Part shown: positions 54,291 through 61,957 of the stretch, piece by piece
Layout of the letters: each line of letters begins with the position of its first letter
Numbering within the stretch: position 1 is the stretch's first letter
Source: Microbacterium festucae
GTDB taxonomy: Bacteria; Actinomycetota; Actinomycetes; Actinomycetales; Microbacteriaceae
Length of the DNA: 64,000 nucleotides
Direction of reading: 5' to 3'
Assembly (NCBI RefSeq): GCF_025421715.1
Contig: NZ_JAOEFC010000001.1
Location: forward strand, 1,054,001-1,118,000
Translations under genes and position numbers: made by a program
Notes under the pieces: model-generated
Told to the model about the DNA's origin: nothing
What the model saw: only the letters and a program-made list of their open reading frames with translations
The model's database searches: none

Positions 54291-55439
54291 TCAGCGCGGG
54301 CGCAGCGCTGCGGCAGTCGGGTCGAAGTCCATCGCGTAGGCACGGGCGAGCAGCCGCTCGGCCGGCGACCGCAGCGCCAGACGCACCGCGACCGGTCGCA
54401 CCCGTGCGGGGGAGGGACGCCCGAGGCGGGTGTTGACCGCGGCGATGCGCGCCGACAGGGCCGCCGCGCGGCGCCGCGACCGATCCCACCGATCGAGCTC
54501 GGGCGGGGCCTCGCCGTCCCGCGCCCACTGGGCCAGGAGGGGCGCCAGGGTGACCGCGTCGATGAGGCCGAGGTTCATGCCCTGGCCGCCGATGGGACTC
54601 ACCTCGTGCGCGGCGTCGCCGATCGCCACGACCGGCCCGCTGCGCAGCGACGAGACGAGTGCACGCCGCACCCCGAACGCTGTCGCCGACGTGAGGGCCG
54701 CCGCGGCGGCATCCGATCCGGTGCGGCGGGCCACCGCCCTGCGCAGCCGCTCGGCGGCCGCCTCGCCGCTCTCGTCGCCGCCCGCGCGCACCCATGCGAC
54801 GTAGCGCCGCGCGCCGCCCGGCAGCGGGAACGACTCGAGCACCCCGTCGGGGTCGAGGTGCACCACGGCGCGGTCGCCGTCGGAACCCGCGTCGGGCCCG
54901 TCGGTCATGAGGTAGCGGTCGGGGTAGGCGTGGGTGCGCGCGCCCGCCGGGTGCAGCGCACGCGAGCGGCCGCCGCCGGCGAGCACGACGACGGTGGCCT
55001 CGAGCGGATCGGCATCCGCCCGCAGCACGTGCGCGCCGCCGCGCCCCGGGCGGATGCCGGTCACCTCGGCGCCCCGTTCGGGCGCGGCGGCGCCCCACGC
55101 GCCGGCGGCGCCGGCGAGGGCGGCCTCGGTGGCCGACTGCGGCAGCGTCGCGACGTACGGATGCCGGGTGTCGAGGCGGTCGAAGCGCACGACGCCGAGG
55201 GTGCGGCCGCGGTGGCGCGCCTCGCCCTCGCGCACCCGCCGGGCGGTGGCCAGCAGGCGCTCGGTGACCCCGGATGCCTCCAGCGCGGCGAGTGTCGTGG
55301 CGTGGATGCCGACGGCGCGGGAGCCGGCGCCGGCGGCGGGGCGCCGTTCGAGCAGGCGGGCCGCCACACCGCGGCGCGCGAGTTCGGCGGCCAGCAGGGT
55401 GCCCACCGGTCCGGCCCCGACGATGACGATGCCGGTCAT
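54291..55439 (-). CDS. FAD-dependent monooxygenase (aromatic hydroxylase type)
   Basis: 382 residues. N-terminal dinucleotide loop IVIVGAGPVGTLLAAELARRG, RAVGIHATTLAALEASG, and the second FAD motif VVAIGDAAHEVSPIGGQGMN. This is the class A flavin hydroxylase layout. Following a type III PKS and methyltransferase by overlapping codons, it is expected to hydroxylate the aromatic product to a quinol or quinone, as SrsC does in phenolic lipid synthesis (by analogy). Confidence 0.9.
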   Translation of the reverse strand: MTGIVIVGAGPVGTLLAAELARRGVAARLLERRPAAGAGSRAVGIHATTLAALEASGVTERLLATARRVREGEARHRGRTLGVVRFDRLDTRHPYVATLPQSATEAALAGAAGAWGAAAPERGAEVTGIRPGRGGAHVLRADADPLEATVVVLAGGGRSRALHPAGARTHAYPDRYLMTDGPDAGSDGDRAVVHLDPDGVLESFPLPGGARRYVAWVRAGGDESGEAAAERLRRAVARRTGSDAAAAALTSATAFGVRRALVSSLRSGPVVAIGDAAHEVSPIGGQGMNLGLIDAVTLAPLLAQWARDGEAPPELDRWDRSRRRAAALSARIAAVNTRLGRPSPARVRPVAVRLALRSPAERLLARAYAMDFDPTAAALRPR

Positions 55440-56173
55440 CGGCGGGGGGTGGCTGTTGCGGGGGCGGTGGAGGCGGGGCCGGTCGGTGCGCTGGCGGAGC
55501 GGGTCAGCAGCACCCGGAACGGCACCGGGGCGCTGGCGTCCCAGCCGGGGAGGGTCGCGAGCTCGGCGACGGTGCGGCTGCGGCGGATGGAGCGCAGTCC
55601 GTCGGTGCGCAGAAAGCTGCCGGGCGCGAGCGGGGTGATCCCCACCGCGTAGGCGGCGTAGGCCAGCCGCGACCGGGCGATGTCGGAGTGCAGCGCCAGG
55701 CTCGGGGCGAGGGCGGCGGAGTCGTCGAGCACGGTGGCGAGCTCGCGCGCGTCGAGGTGGTGGAGCACGTGGTTGGAGACGGCGATGTCGAAGCGCTCCC
55801 CGGCCGCGACGAGGTCGCTGCTGTGCGCGGCGCGATAGTCGACGCCCGGGAGCGCGGTGGCGCGGGAGACCGCGAGGCCCCGCTCGTCGGGGTCGATGCC
55901 GAGGCCGGTGACCTCGAAGCCGTCGCGGCGGGCGCGGGCGACCAGGCCGCGCAGCACATCGCCGCCCCCGCATCCGATGTCGACGATCCGCGCGGGGCCG
56001 GCGACGGCGCGCAGGGCCGGCCGCACCCGGGTGCGATACACCGTGCCCCACCCCGAGACGAGCCGGTTCACCACGGCGAAGCGCTCGAGCGTGCGGCGCA
56101 GGCGCACCGGGTCGCAGTCGGGGTCGTCCATGAGCTCGCGCAGTCGTTCGTCGCGTGCGGCGAGCCCCGTCAT
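55436..56173 (-). CDS. SAM-dependent class I methyltransferase
   Basis: 245 residues. Motif I IVDIGCGGGDVLRGLV, then GIDPDERGLAV, NHVLHHLDARELATVL and a C-terminal SxxRTVAELATLPGW. The pattern is of small-molecule O- or C-methyltransferases. It overlaps both neighbours by ATGA and so probably methylates the polyketide. The C terminus is an Ala/Pro/Thr tail. Confidence 0.88.
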   Translation of the reverse strand: MTGLAARDERLRELMDDPDCDPVRLRRTLERFAVVNRLVSGWGTVYRTRVRPALRAVAGPARIVDIGCGGGDVLRGLVARARRDGFEVTGLGIDPDERGLAVSRATALPGVDYRAAHSSDLVAAGERFDIAVSNHVLHHLDARELATVLDDSAALAPSLALHSDIARSRLAYAAYAVGITPLAPGSFLRTDGLRSIRRSRTVAELATLPGWDASAPVPFRVLLTRSASAPTGPASTAPATATPRR

Positions 56174-57315
56174 CGGGCGAGCGCCACCGGCGTCTCGCCG
56201 CGCAGCGCGTCGGCGAACGGCTCCGCGGCCGGGGCGCGCACGGTCAGCAGCGCCGACTCCACGGTGAGTCCGGGCGCGAACGCCAGCGCCAGCACCCGGG
56301 CGCCGTCACGGCGGGCGGGGTCTTCGAGCAGACGCTGCAGGATGAACAGCACCGTCGCCGACGACATGTTGCCGTAGTGGCGCAGCACGTCGCGGGAGGG
56401 CGCCAGCGCGGCATCCGGCAGGTCGAAGGCGCCCTGCACCCGGTCGAGGATGCTCTTGCCGCCGGGGTGCACCGCCCAGGTGTCGGGCGCGACCGACGTC
56501 AGCAGCGGCTCGAGCGCGCCGCGCACCTCGCGGCCGATGATGCGCGGCACCTCGGCCGACAGGGTCATCTCGAAGCCGGTGTCGCCGATGGTCCAGCCCA
56601 TGTCCGACTCGCCGTCCTGCGTGATCGCGGTGGCGAACCGGTCGAGCTCGAGGTGCGGGGTGGCGGCGTCGACCGGCATCCCGGTGACCACAGCCGCGGC
56701 CGCGCCGTCGGCGAACACCGCCGACGACACGATCTGGTCGGGGTCGTCGGAGCGGCGCAGGTGGATCGTGCAGATCTCGCCGCACACAACGAGCACGGTC
56801 GCGGTCGGGTCGGCGGCGCAGATGCGCGCGGCCGACCGCAGGGCGGGCAGCGCCGCCGCGCACCCGAGGAACCCGAGGTGCTCGCGCGAGACCGTCGGGT
56901 CGAGGCCGAGGTCGCGCACGAGGCGGAACTCGGGGCCGGGGGCGAAGAACCCCGTGCACGAGGCGGTGACGACATGCGTCACCTCCGACGCGTCGACGCC
57001 GGAACGGTCGAGGGCGTCACGGGCAGCGGTGGCGAACAGCGCCGGTGCTTCGCGGGTGTACACCGCGTTGCGGGCGCCGGTGGAGGGGGCGAGGATGCCG
57101 CGCGTGGCCGCATCGATGAACGGCGAGCCCCCGCTCACCAGCTCGGGCAGCACCGTGTGGCGGGTGTCGATGTCGGCATGGTCGAACGCCGCGGCGACCA
57201 GCCTCGCGGTGAGCCGGGAGACGCCCGGCTGCCCCGCGAACAGGTCGCGCACCTCGGACTGGTCGAGGCGGGTCTGCGGGACGGCGGTGCCGATGCCGAT
57301 GATCCGTGCAGTCAT
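56170..57315 (-). CDS. Type III polyketide synthase (chalcone/alkylresorcinol synthase family)
   Basis: 381 residues. The catalytic triad is complete: Cys152 in LGFLGCAAALPALR, His283 in WAVHPGGKSIL and Asn316 in RHYGNMSSATVLF. It extends an acyl-CoA starter with malonyl-CoA and cyclises to a resorcinol, pyrone or phloroglucinol. First gene of a three-gene operon with a methyltransferase and a flavin hydroxylase, like the phenolic-lipid srsABC genes of Streptomyces, although the methyltransferase here is a different type. A membrane lipid or quinone-like product is likely; starter unknown. Confidence 0.95.
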   Translation of the reverse strand: MTARIIGIGTAVPQTRLDQSEVRDLFAGQPGVSRLTARLVAAAFDHADIDTRHTVLPELVSGGSPFIDAATRGILAPSTGARNAVYTREAPALFATAARDALDRSGVDASEVTHVVTASCTGFFAPGPEFRLVRDLGLDPTVSREHLGFLGCAAALPALRSAARICAADPTATVLVVCGEICTIHLRRSDDPDQIVSSAVFADGAAAAVVTGMPVDAATPHLELDRFATAITQDGESDMGWTIGDTGFEMTLSAEVPRIIGREVRGALEPLLTSVAPDTWAVHPGGKSILDRVQGAFDLPDAALAPSRDVLRHYGNMSSATVLFILQRLLEDPARRDGARVLALAFAPGLTVESALLTVRAPAAEPFADALRGETPVALAR

Positions 57316-57469
57316 TGCCGCAGGCTACCGGGGTGCGGCCCCGCGCGGGGATGGGGTGGCGATTCGCGGGGAACTGTGCTGGGTGGTGGGGCGTCGGGCG
57401 GGGCGGGGCCGGGCGGGGGCGGTGCTGTGCCGGGCGGGGGCGGTGCGGGGGCGCGGCTACGCTCGGAGG
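57316..57469. other. G-rich divergent promoter spacer of the polyketide operon
   Basis: The 154 bases between the divergent polyketide synthase and DUF2975-like genes contain runs such as GGGGCGGGGC and GGGCGGGGGCGGTG on the + strand, dense enough for G-quadruplexes, and must hold both promoters. No -35/-10 pair stands out, and no small gene is seen. Confidence 0.5.
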
Positions 57470-57934
57470 ATGCGCATCGCCTCGTTCGGCCGGTCGATCT
57501 TCGTGCTGCAGTGGATCTTCGCGGTGCTGCTGCCGCTGTTCGTCTTCATCGGGCGCGGGTTCGTCGGCGCCGAGCTCGGCTGGATGGCGGTGCTCGGCTT
57601 CGTCTACGGCATCTTCGTCATCGCCCTGCTGCTGCTGCCGCCCCTGCTCGGCCTGCTCGATCCGATCGCCCGCCGCGCCCGCTCGGTGCGCCTGATCTAC
57701 GCGATCGCGATGATCGTGCAGTGGGTCGGCCTTCTCGTGGTCGGGCTGACGATCCCCGACTCCAGCGACGCCGGACCGCTCGCCCCGGCCGTCTCGGTGT
57801 GGACCGGACTCCCGATCGACATCGCCACCACGGTGTTCACCGCCGCGACGCTCGTGGCCACGGCATCCTGGTTCGTCACGCTCAGCACCGCCGTCGCCGG
57901 CATCCTGCGCGGCCGCCGCGAGGAGCGCGAGTAG
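57470..57934 (+). CDS. DUF2975-like membrane protein
   Basis: 154 residues with four helices: SIFVLQWIFAVLLPLFVFIG, LGWMAVLGFVYGIFVIALLL, LIYAIAMIVQWVGLLVVGLT and FTAATLVATASWFVTLSTAV. It matches the size and layout of DUF2975-type proteins. The ATG at 57470 directly touches a GGAGG run, so the ribosome site is poorly spaced and leaderless start is possible. Divergent from the polyketide synthase and perhaps co-regulated with it. Confidence 0.7.
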   Translation: MRIASFGRSIFVLQWIFAVLLPLFVFIGRGFVGAELGWMAVLGFVYGIFVIALLLLPPLLGLLDPIARRARSVRLIYAIAMIVQWVGLLVVGLTIPDSSDAGPLAPAVSVWTGLPIDIATTVFTAATLVATASWFVTLSTAVAGILRGRREERE

Positions 57935-57995
57935 CCGCGGGGGTCTCGCCGGGTGCGGCGCGGGCGTGTCCCGTATCCGGGTGCGGCGCGGCAAG

Positions 57996-58072
57996 GGCGC
58001 ATAACTCAGGCAGATCGCGCGTTTCGGGCCCGCGCGCGGCCTGGTCGGGCGATTCTGCCTGAGTTATGCGCC
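57996..58072. repeat. Long inverted repeat (GCGCATAACTCAGGCAGA family)
   Basis: Left arm GGCGCATAACTCAGGCAGA starts at 57996 and pairs with TCTGCCTGAGTTATGCGCC ending at 58072; 19 perfect bases extended by ATCGC/GCGAT with a one-base bulge, loop about 30 bases. It lies in the 182-base convergent spacer between the DUF2975-like and MFS genes. Confidence 0.9.
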
Positions 58073-58116
58073 GCGACGGGGCAGCTCGGCGTGCGAATCG
58101 CGCACGCACCCGCCCC

Positions 58117-59376
58117 TCACGCGCCGGCGGCGGCCGGAAGATCGCGGGTGAGGAAGCGCCGGCGCACGACGAACAGCGCCGAGGCCAGTGCTCCGACGGC
58201 GCCGATCCACATGGTGGGCACGACGCCGAGCGCCTCGCCGAGCACCCCGGCGAGCAGGGCGGCGATGGGCATGACGCCCCAGACGCAGAACCGGATCGAG
58301 GCGTTCATGCGGCCCAGCAGGCGTCCGGGGGTGATGCGCTGCCGGAAGGTGACCTGCGTGATGTTGTAGACGAGCACGAAGAACGACCCGGCGAAGCTCT
58401 GGGCGATGAGGATCGGGATCGCGAGCGAGGGCACGAGGGCGGCGGCGGGCAGCAGCAGCGCGACGAGCGAGAATCCGACGGCCGAGATCGGGATGGCGCG
58501 GGCCTCGCCGATCCCGCGTGCGAGGTGCGGGGTGGCGATGGCGCCGACGAGTCCGCCGACCGAGCCGGCCGCGAAGATCAGGCCCATCAGCTCGGGTCCG
58601 AAGCCGAGCGTGCGCAGCACGAACAGCGGCAGCAGGGTGAAGGTGATGGTGCTGAAGAAGTTCGACACCGTCGTGGTGCCGACGATGAGGCGCAGGTAGG
58701 GGTTGCCGAACACCCACGCCAGGCCCTCGCGCACCGACCGCACGAGCGGGTCGTGCGTGCCGCGCGCGGCGACGACCTCGGCGTCACGCGTCGCGCTCAG
58801 CGCCACCAGCGAGAAGACGTAGGTCACCGCGGTCGCCAGCAGCGCGAAGGGTGCGGTGATGACCGCGATCAGCCAGCCGCCGGCGGCGGGACCCACGATG
58901 CCGGCGATCTGCGACGTCGACTCCAGCTTGCCGTTGGCCTCGGCGATCTGCCGCGCCGGCACCAGCGAGGGCACGATCGACTGGTACGACACGTCGAAGA
59001 ACACCGTCGCGACGCCCATGATCAGCGACACGACGAGCATGTGCCACACCTCGAGCGACCCGAGCCACCACAGCAGCGGCAGCATCGCCAGCGCCACCGC
59101 GCGGATGCCGTCGGCGACGATCATCACGTGCCGCTTGCGCATGCGGTCGATCCACGCCCCGGCGGGCAGTCCGACGATCAGGAACGCGGCGGTCGCGGCG
59201 GCGTTGAGCAGGCCGACCTCGAACTCGGTCGCGTGCAGCAGCAGCACGGCCAGCACCGGCAGCGCCAGCTCGGTGATCTGCGCACCGAACTGGCTGAGCG
59301 CCTGCCCACCCCACATCGTGAGGAAGTTGCGGTCGTGCCAGAGCGAGCGCGGCGCGACCTCGACTGATTGGGACAT
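58117..59376 (-). CDS. MFS exporter (EntS/MFS_3-like)
   Basis: 419 residues, twelve helices: NFLTMWGGQALSQFGAQITELA, GLPAGAWIDRMRKRHVMIVAD (motif A), NGKLESTSQIAGIVGPAAGGWL and ITPGRLLGRMNASIRFCVWG. Such proteins export drugs, siderophores or macrolides. It is divergent from an ArsR-type regulator, with palindromes between, the usual arrangement for an inducible efflux pump. Confidence 0.9.
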   Translation of the reverse strand: MSQSVEVAPRSLWHDRNFLTMWGGQALSQFGAQITELALPVLAVLLLHATEFEVGLLNAAATAAFLIVGLPAGAWIDRMRKRHVMIVADGIRAVALAMLPLLWWLGSLEVWHMLVVSLIMGVATVFFDVSYQSIVPSLVPARQIAEANGKLESTSQIAGIVGPAAGGWLIAVITAPFALLATAVTYVFSLVALSATRDAEVVAARGTHDPLVRSVREGLAWVFGNPYLRLIVGTTTVSNFFSTITFTLLPLFVLRTLGFGPELMGLIFAAGSVGGLVGAIATPHLARGIGEARAIPISAVGFSLVALLLPAAALVPSLAIPILIAQSFAGSFFVLVYNITQVTFRQRITPGRLLGRMNASIRFCVWGVMPIAALLAGVLGEALGVVPTMWIGAVGALASALFVVRRRFLTRDLPAAAGA

Positions 59377-59418
59377 GCAAATCAGTATGACCGGAGTGAT
59401 TGAACTCTGTCAATCACT
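59363..59418. promoter_or_regulatory. Two palindromic operators between MFS and ArsR genes
   Basis: AGTGATTG, eight bases, CAATCACT (59395-59402 and 59411-59418) is perfect. A second pair ACTGATT, ten bases, AATCAGT (59363-59369 and 59380-59386) covers the MFS start codon. Both share the TGATT half-site and are likely bound by the ArsR-type protein at 59435. Confidence 0.7.
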
Positions 59419-59434
59419 GGGCTACGGTGGGCGC

Positions 59435-59977
59435 ATGACCGACCCTGCGAACGTGGATGACGACCCGATCGCGGATGCCGACGACGCGGCCGCGCAGGCG
59501 CTCGCGCGGGCGCTGAGCTCACCGCTGCGACTGCGCGTGCTGCGCCTGTGCGCGTTCGACGCGCGCACCAACAAGGAGATCGCCGAGCTGCTCGAGGTGA
59601 ACCCCGGCACGATGCTCCACCACGTGCGCACGCTCGTCGACGTCGGGCTGCTCGCGCCCCAGGACGAGCGCATCGGCACGCGCGGGGCGCGCGAGGTCCC
59701 CTACATCGCGACCGGCCTGTCGTGGCGCGCACCGCGGATGCCGAACCAGTCGATCGTGCTGCTCGAGACGATGCGCCAGCAGATGGAGGGTCTGGACCCC
59801 GAGTCGGTCGAGACCACCTGGCTGGGCCTGCGCCTGAACGACGAGCACCTGCACGAGCTGCGAGAGCGCCTCTACGGCCTGCTGCAGGAGTTCAAAGAGC
59901 GCGGGCCGGATGCCGAGGGTGCGTCGTTCTCGCTCGTCACGGTGCTCCACCCCGACCGCAACCCGCCCGCGCGGTGA
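59435..59977 (+). CDS. ArsR-type helix-turn-helix regulator
   Basis: 180 residues. Winged helix at residues 25-100: ARALSSPLRLRVLRLCAFDA, NKEIAELLEVNPGTMLHHVRTLVDVGLL, then REVPYIATGLSW as the wing. The C-terminal part is helical (SIVLLETMRQQMEGLDPESVE, LHELRERLYGLLQEFKERG) and may bind a ligand or form the dimer. No ArsR metal-binding CxC is seen. Divergent control of the MFS exporter is likely. Confidence 0.88.
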   Translation: MTDPANVDDDPIADADDAAAQALARALSSPLRLRVLRLCAFDARTNKEIAELLEVNPGTMLHHVRTLVDVGLLAPQDERIGTRGAREVPYIATGLSWRAPRMPNQSIVLLETMRQQMEGLDPESVETTWLGLRLNDEHLHELRERLYGLLQEFKERGPDAEGASFSLVTVLHPDRNPPAR

Positions 59978-59991
59978 GGTGCCCGCGGGGT

Positions 59992-60205
59992 GCGTTTCGA
60001 CTCGTCGCTGCGCTCCTCGCTCAACGACCAGAACCCTCGACCCCCGGTCGTTGAGCGAGCGCAGCGAGTCGAAACGCGCTGCCCCGGGGGGGCGTTTCGA
60101 CTCGTCGCTGCGCTCCTCGCTCAACGACCAGAACCCCGCCCGCCGGTCGTTGAGCGAGCGCAGCGACACCCCCGGTCGTTGAGCGAGCGCAGCGAGTCGA
60201 AACGC
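59992..60205. repeat. Two inverted-repeat elements (GTCGTTGAGCGAGCG family)
   Basis: Element one (59992-60077): left arm GCGTTTCGACTCGTCGCTGC onward, right arm ending AGCGAGTCGAAACGC. Element two (60092-60205) has the same left arm and two right arms in tandem, each starting CGGTCGTTGAGCGAGCGCAG, the first cut short. The whole convergent spacer 59978-60217 consists of it. From memory this unit is common between genes in Microbacterium relatives. Confidence 0.9.
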
Positions 60206-60217
60206 GACTCCGGCGGG

Positions 60218-60799
60218 TCAGGCGTTGGCGAGGAGCGAGTCGCCGATCGGGCGACGGGTGCGCGGGGCGAGCTCGCGGGTGCGGAGGGCCTCGGGTGCGG
60301 CGGCGATGTCGCCGAGCGCCCCGACGGCCATGACGGTGACGGCGGCCAGCTCGTCGCCGAAGCCGAACTCCTCGGCGATGGCGGCGCGGTCGAACCCGCC
60401 CATCTGGTGGGTGTGCAGGCCCGAGGCGTGCGCCTGCACGGTGAAGTGCGCGGCGGCCTGGCCGGTGTCATAGGCGGCCCACGCCAGCGGCTTGCCCTCG
60501 AGGGAGGTGACGGTGGCGAAGACGACGAGCGCGGCGGCATCCGCGGCCCAGCTCTGGTTGAACCCGACCAGCGAGTCGACGATCGAGGCGTGGGCGGCCG
60601 ATCCGCGGCGGGCGACGATGAAGCGCCACGGCTGCGAGTTGTTGGCCGACGGGGCCCAGCGGGCGGCCTCGAGGGCGCTGGCGAGGGCCGCTTCGTCGAT
60701 CGGCGCGGTGGCGTCGAAGATGCGCGTGCTCCAGCGCTCGGCGAGGACGTCGAGGATCGGGGCGTCGGTGGTGGCCGGCTGGACGAGGGTGGTGCTCAT
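60218..60799 (-). CDS. Nitroreductase family protein
   Basis: 193 residues. FMN-binding nitroreductase pattern: RWSTRIFDATAPIDEAAL, EAARWAPSANNSQPWRFIV (SxxNxQPW), AAYDTGQAAAHFTVQAHASGLHTHQMGGF, and R-rich C terminus with LAPRTRRPIGDSLL. It reduces nitro or quinone compounds with NAD(P)H. Single gene with a GGAGAC site; divergent from the RraA-like gene. Confidence 0.92.
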   Translation of the reverse strand: MSTTLVQPATTDAPILDVLAERWSTRIFDATAPIDEAALASALEAARWAPSANNSQPWRFIVARRGSAAHASIVDSLVGFNQSWAADAAALVVFATVTSLEGKPLAWAAYDTGQAAAHFTVQAHASGLHTHQMGGFDRAAIAEEFGFGDELAAVTVMAVGALGDIAAAPEALRTRELAPRTRRPIGDSLLANA

Positions 60800-60974
60800 G
60801 GCGTCTCCTTGGGGGGTGGTCTGCGACGGGACGCCCTCGGCCCGACGCATAACAACGGTATGCACCCCGGTTGTGTTCCCGCTGGATGCATGAAGTTCGC
60901 CGTCACAGAAGACGCGGCGATCTTCCCGGCACCGCCCCCGCCACGGCATCCGTGCGTCGACCTAGCGTGGGCGC

Positions 60975-61442
60975 ATGGGCATCGCGACGGCAGACCTCTA
61001 CGACGACCGCGGCGAGGAGCTCGCCTCGCTGTCCCTGCAGCTGCAGGACATCGGCGGGCACATCGCCTTCGACGGGCCGGTGCGCACCGTGCGCTGTCAC
61101 CGCGACAACGCGCTCGTCAAGCAGGTGCTGGCCACGCCCGGTGCGGGCGCCGTGCTCGTCGTCGACGGCGGCGGGTCGCTCGCCTCGGCGCTGGTGGGCG
61201 ACCAGATCGCGGCCGCCGCGGTGGCGCACGGCTGGGCCGGCATCATCGTGCACGGCGCCGTCCGCGACCGCGCGGCGATCGGCCGCCTGCCGCTGGGCGT
61301 CAAGGCCCTCGGCTCCAATCCGCGCAAGAGCGCGAAGACCGGCGCCGGCGAGCTCGATGTGCCGGTGACCGTCGACGACGTCGTGTTCCGGCCCGGGGCA
61401 CACGTGTGGGCGGATGCCGACGGCATCCTCATCGAGCGCTGA
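60975..61442 (+). CDS. RraA family protein
   Basis: 155 residues. The RraA/aldolase-like pattern is clear: ATADLYDDRGEELASLSLQL, LVVDGGGSLASALVGDQIA, GWAGIIVHGAVRDRAAIGRL, LPLGVKALGSNPRKSAK. Named for inhibiting RNase E in Escherichia coli, although many members in this fold are metal-dependent aldolases/decarboxylases of 4-hydroxy-4-methyl-2-oxoglutarate type. The GxxxD and R-D residues for the latter are present. Actual role open. Confidence 0.92.
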   Translation: MGIATADLYDDRGEELASLSLQLQDIGGHIAFDGPVRTVRCHRDNALVKQVLATPGAGAVLVVDGGGSLASALVGDQIAAAAVAHGWAGIIVHGAVRDRAAIGRLPLGVKALGSNPRKSAKTGAGELDVPVTVDDVVFRPGAHVWADADGILIER

Positions 61443-61540
61443 CCGCCGCCCCGTCGGCACGAGGGGTCCGCACGGCGGGGGTCTTGCGCCGCACGCGCGG
61501 GAGGGCCACCGTGGAGGGGCACCGATCCGGGAGGAACACC

Positions 61541-61924
61541 ATGATCGCCTTCGACTCCGCCTTCGCCGGGTTCTCGGTGGACGACATCGCCGCCGCCGAG
61601 GCGTTCTACCGCGACACCCTCGGACTGGAGGTGGAGCTGGGGGAGATGGGGATCCTCGACATCGAGCTGCCGGGCGGGTGGCACACGATCGCCTACCCGA
61701 AGCACGACCACGTGCCCGCGTCGTTCACGATCCTGAACCTCGTCGTGTCCGACATCGACGCGGCCGTCGACGCGCTCAACGCCGCCGGCGTCACGACGAA
61801 GATCTACGACGACCCCGACTTCGGCACCGACGAGCGCGGCATCGCCCGCGGCAACGGCGGCCCCGAGATCGCCTGGTTCCGCGACCCCGCCGGCAACGTC
61901 ATCTCGGTGATCGTCGAGGGCTGA
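61541..61924 (+). CDS. VOC (glyoxalase/bleomycin resistance) family protein
   Basis: 127 residues with the paired beta-alpha-beta-beta-beta modules: GFSVDDIAAAEAFYRDTLGLEV, LNLVVSDIDAAVDALNAAGV, RGNGGPEIAWFRDPAGNVISVI. Metal-ligand positions (His in WHTIAYPKHDH, Glu in PEIAWF) are only partly recognisable. Function not predictable. Strong AGGAGGAAC-like site (GGGAGGAAC) before the ATG. Confidence 0.85.
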   Translation: MIAFDSAFAGFSVDDIAAAEAFYRDTLGLEVELGEMGILDIELPGGWHTIAYPKHDHVPASFTILNLVVSDIDAAVDALNAAGVTTKIYDDPDFGTDERGIARGNGGPEIAWFRDPAGNVISVIVEG

Positions 61925-61957
61925 CCCCCGCGGCGCCCACCGAGCCCGCACGTTGCA

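Noticed and set aside
58066..59367. A 433-codon + strand frame opposite the MFS gene.
   Set aside because: Gives Arg/Glu/His-rich sequence with no membrane segments; the minus strand encodes a clear twelve-helix transporter.
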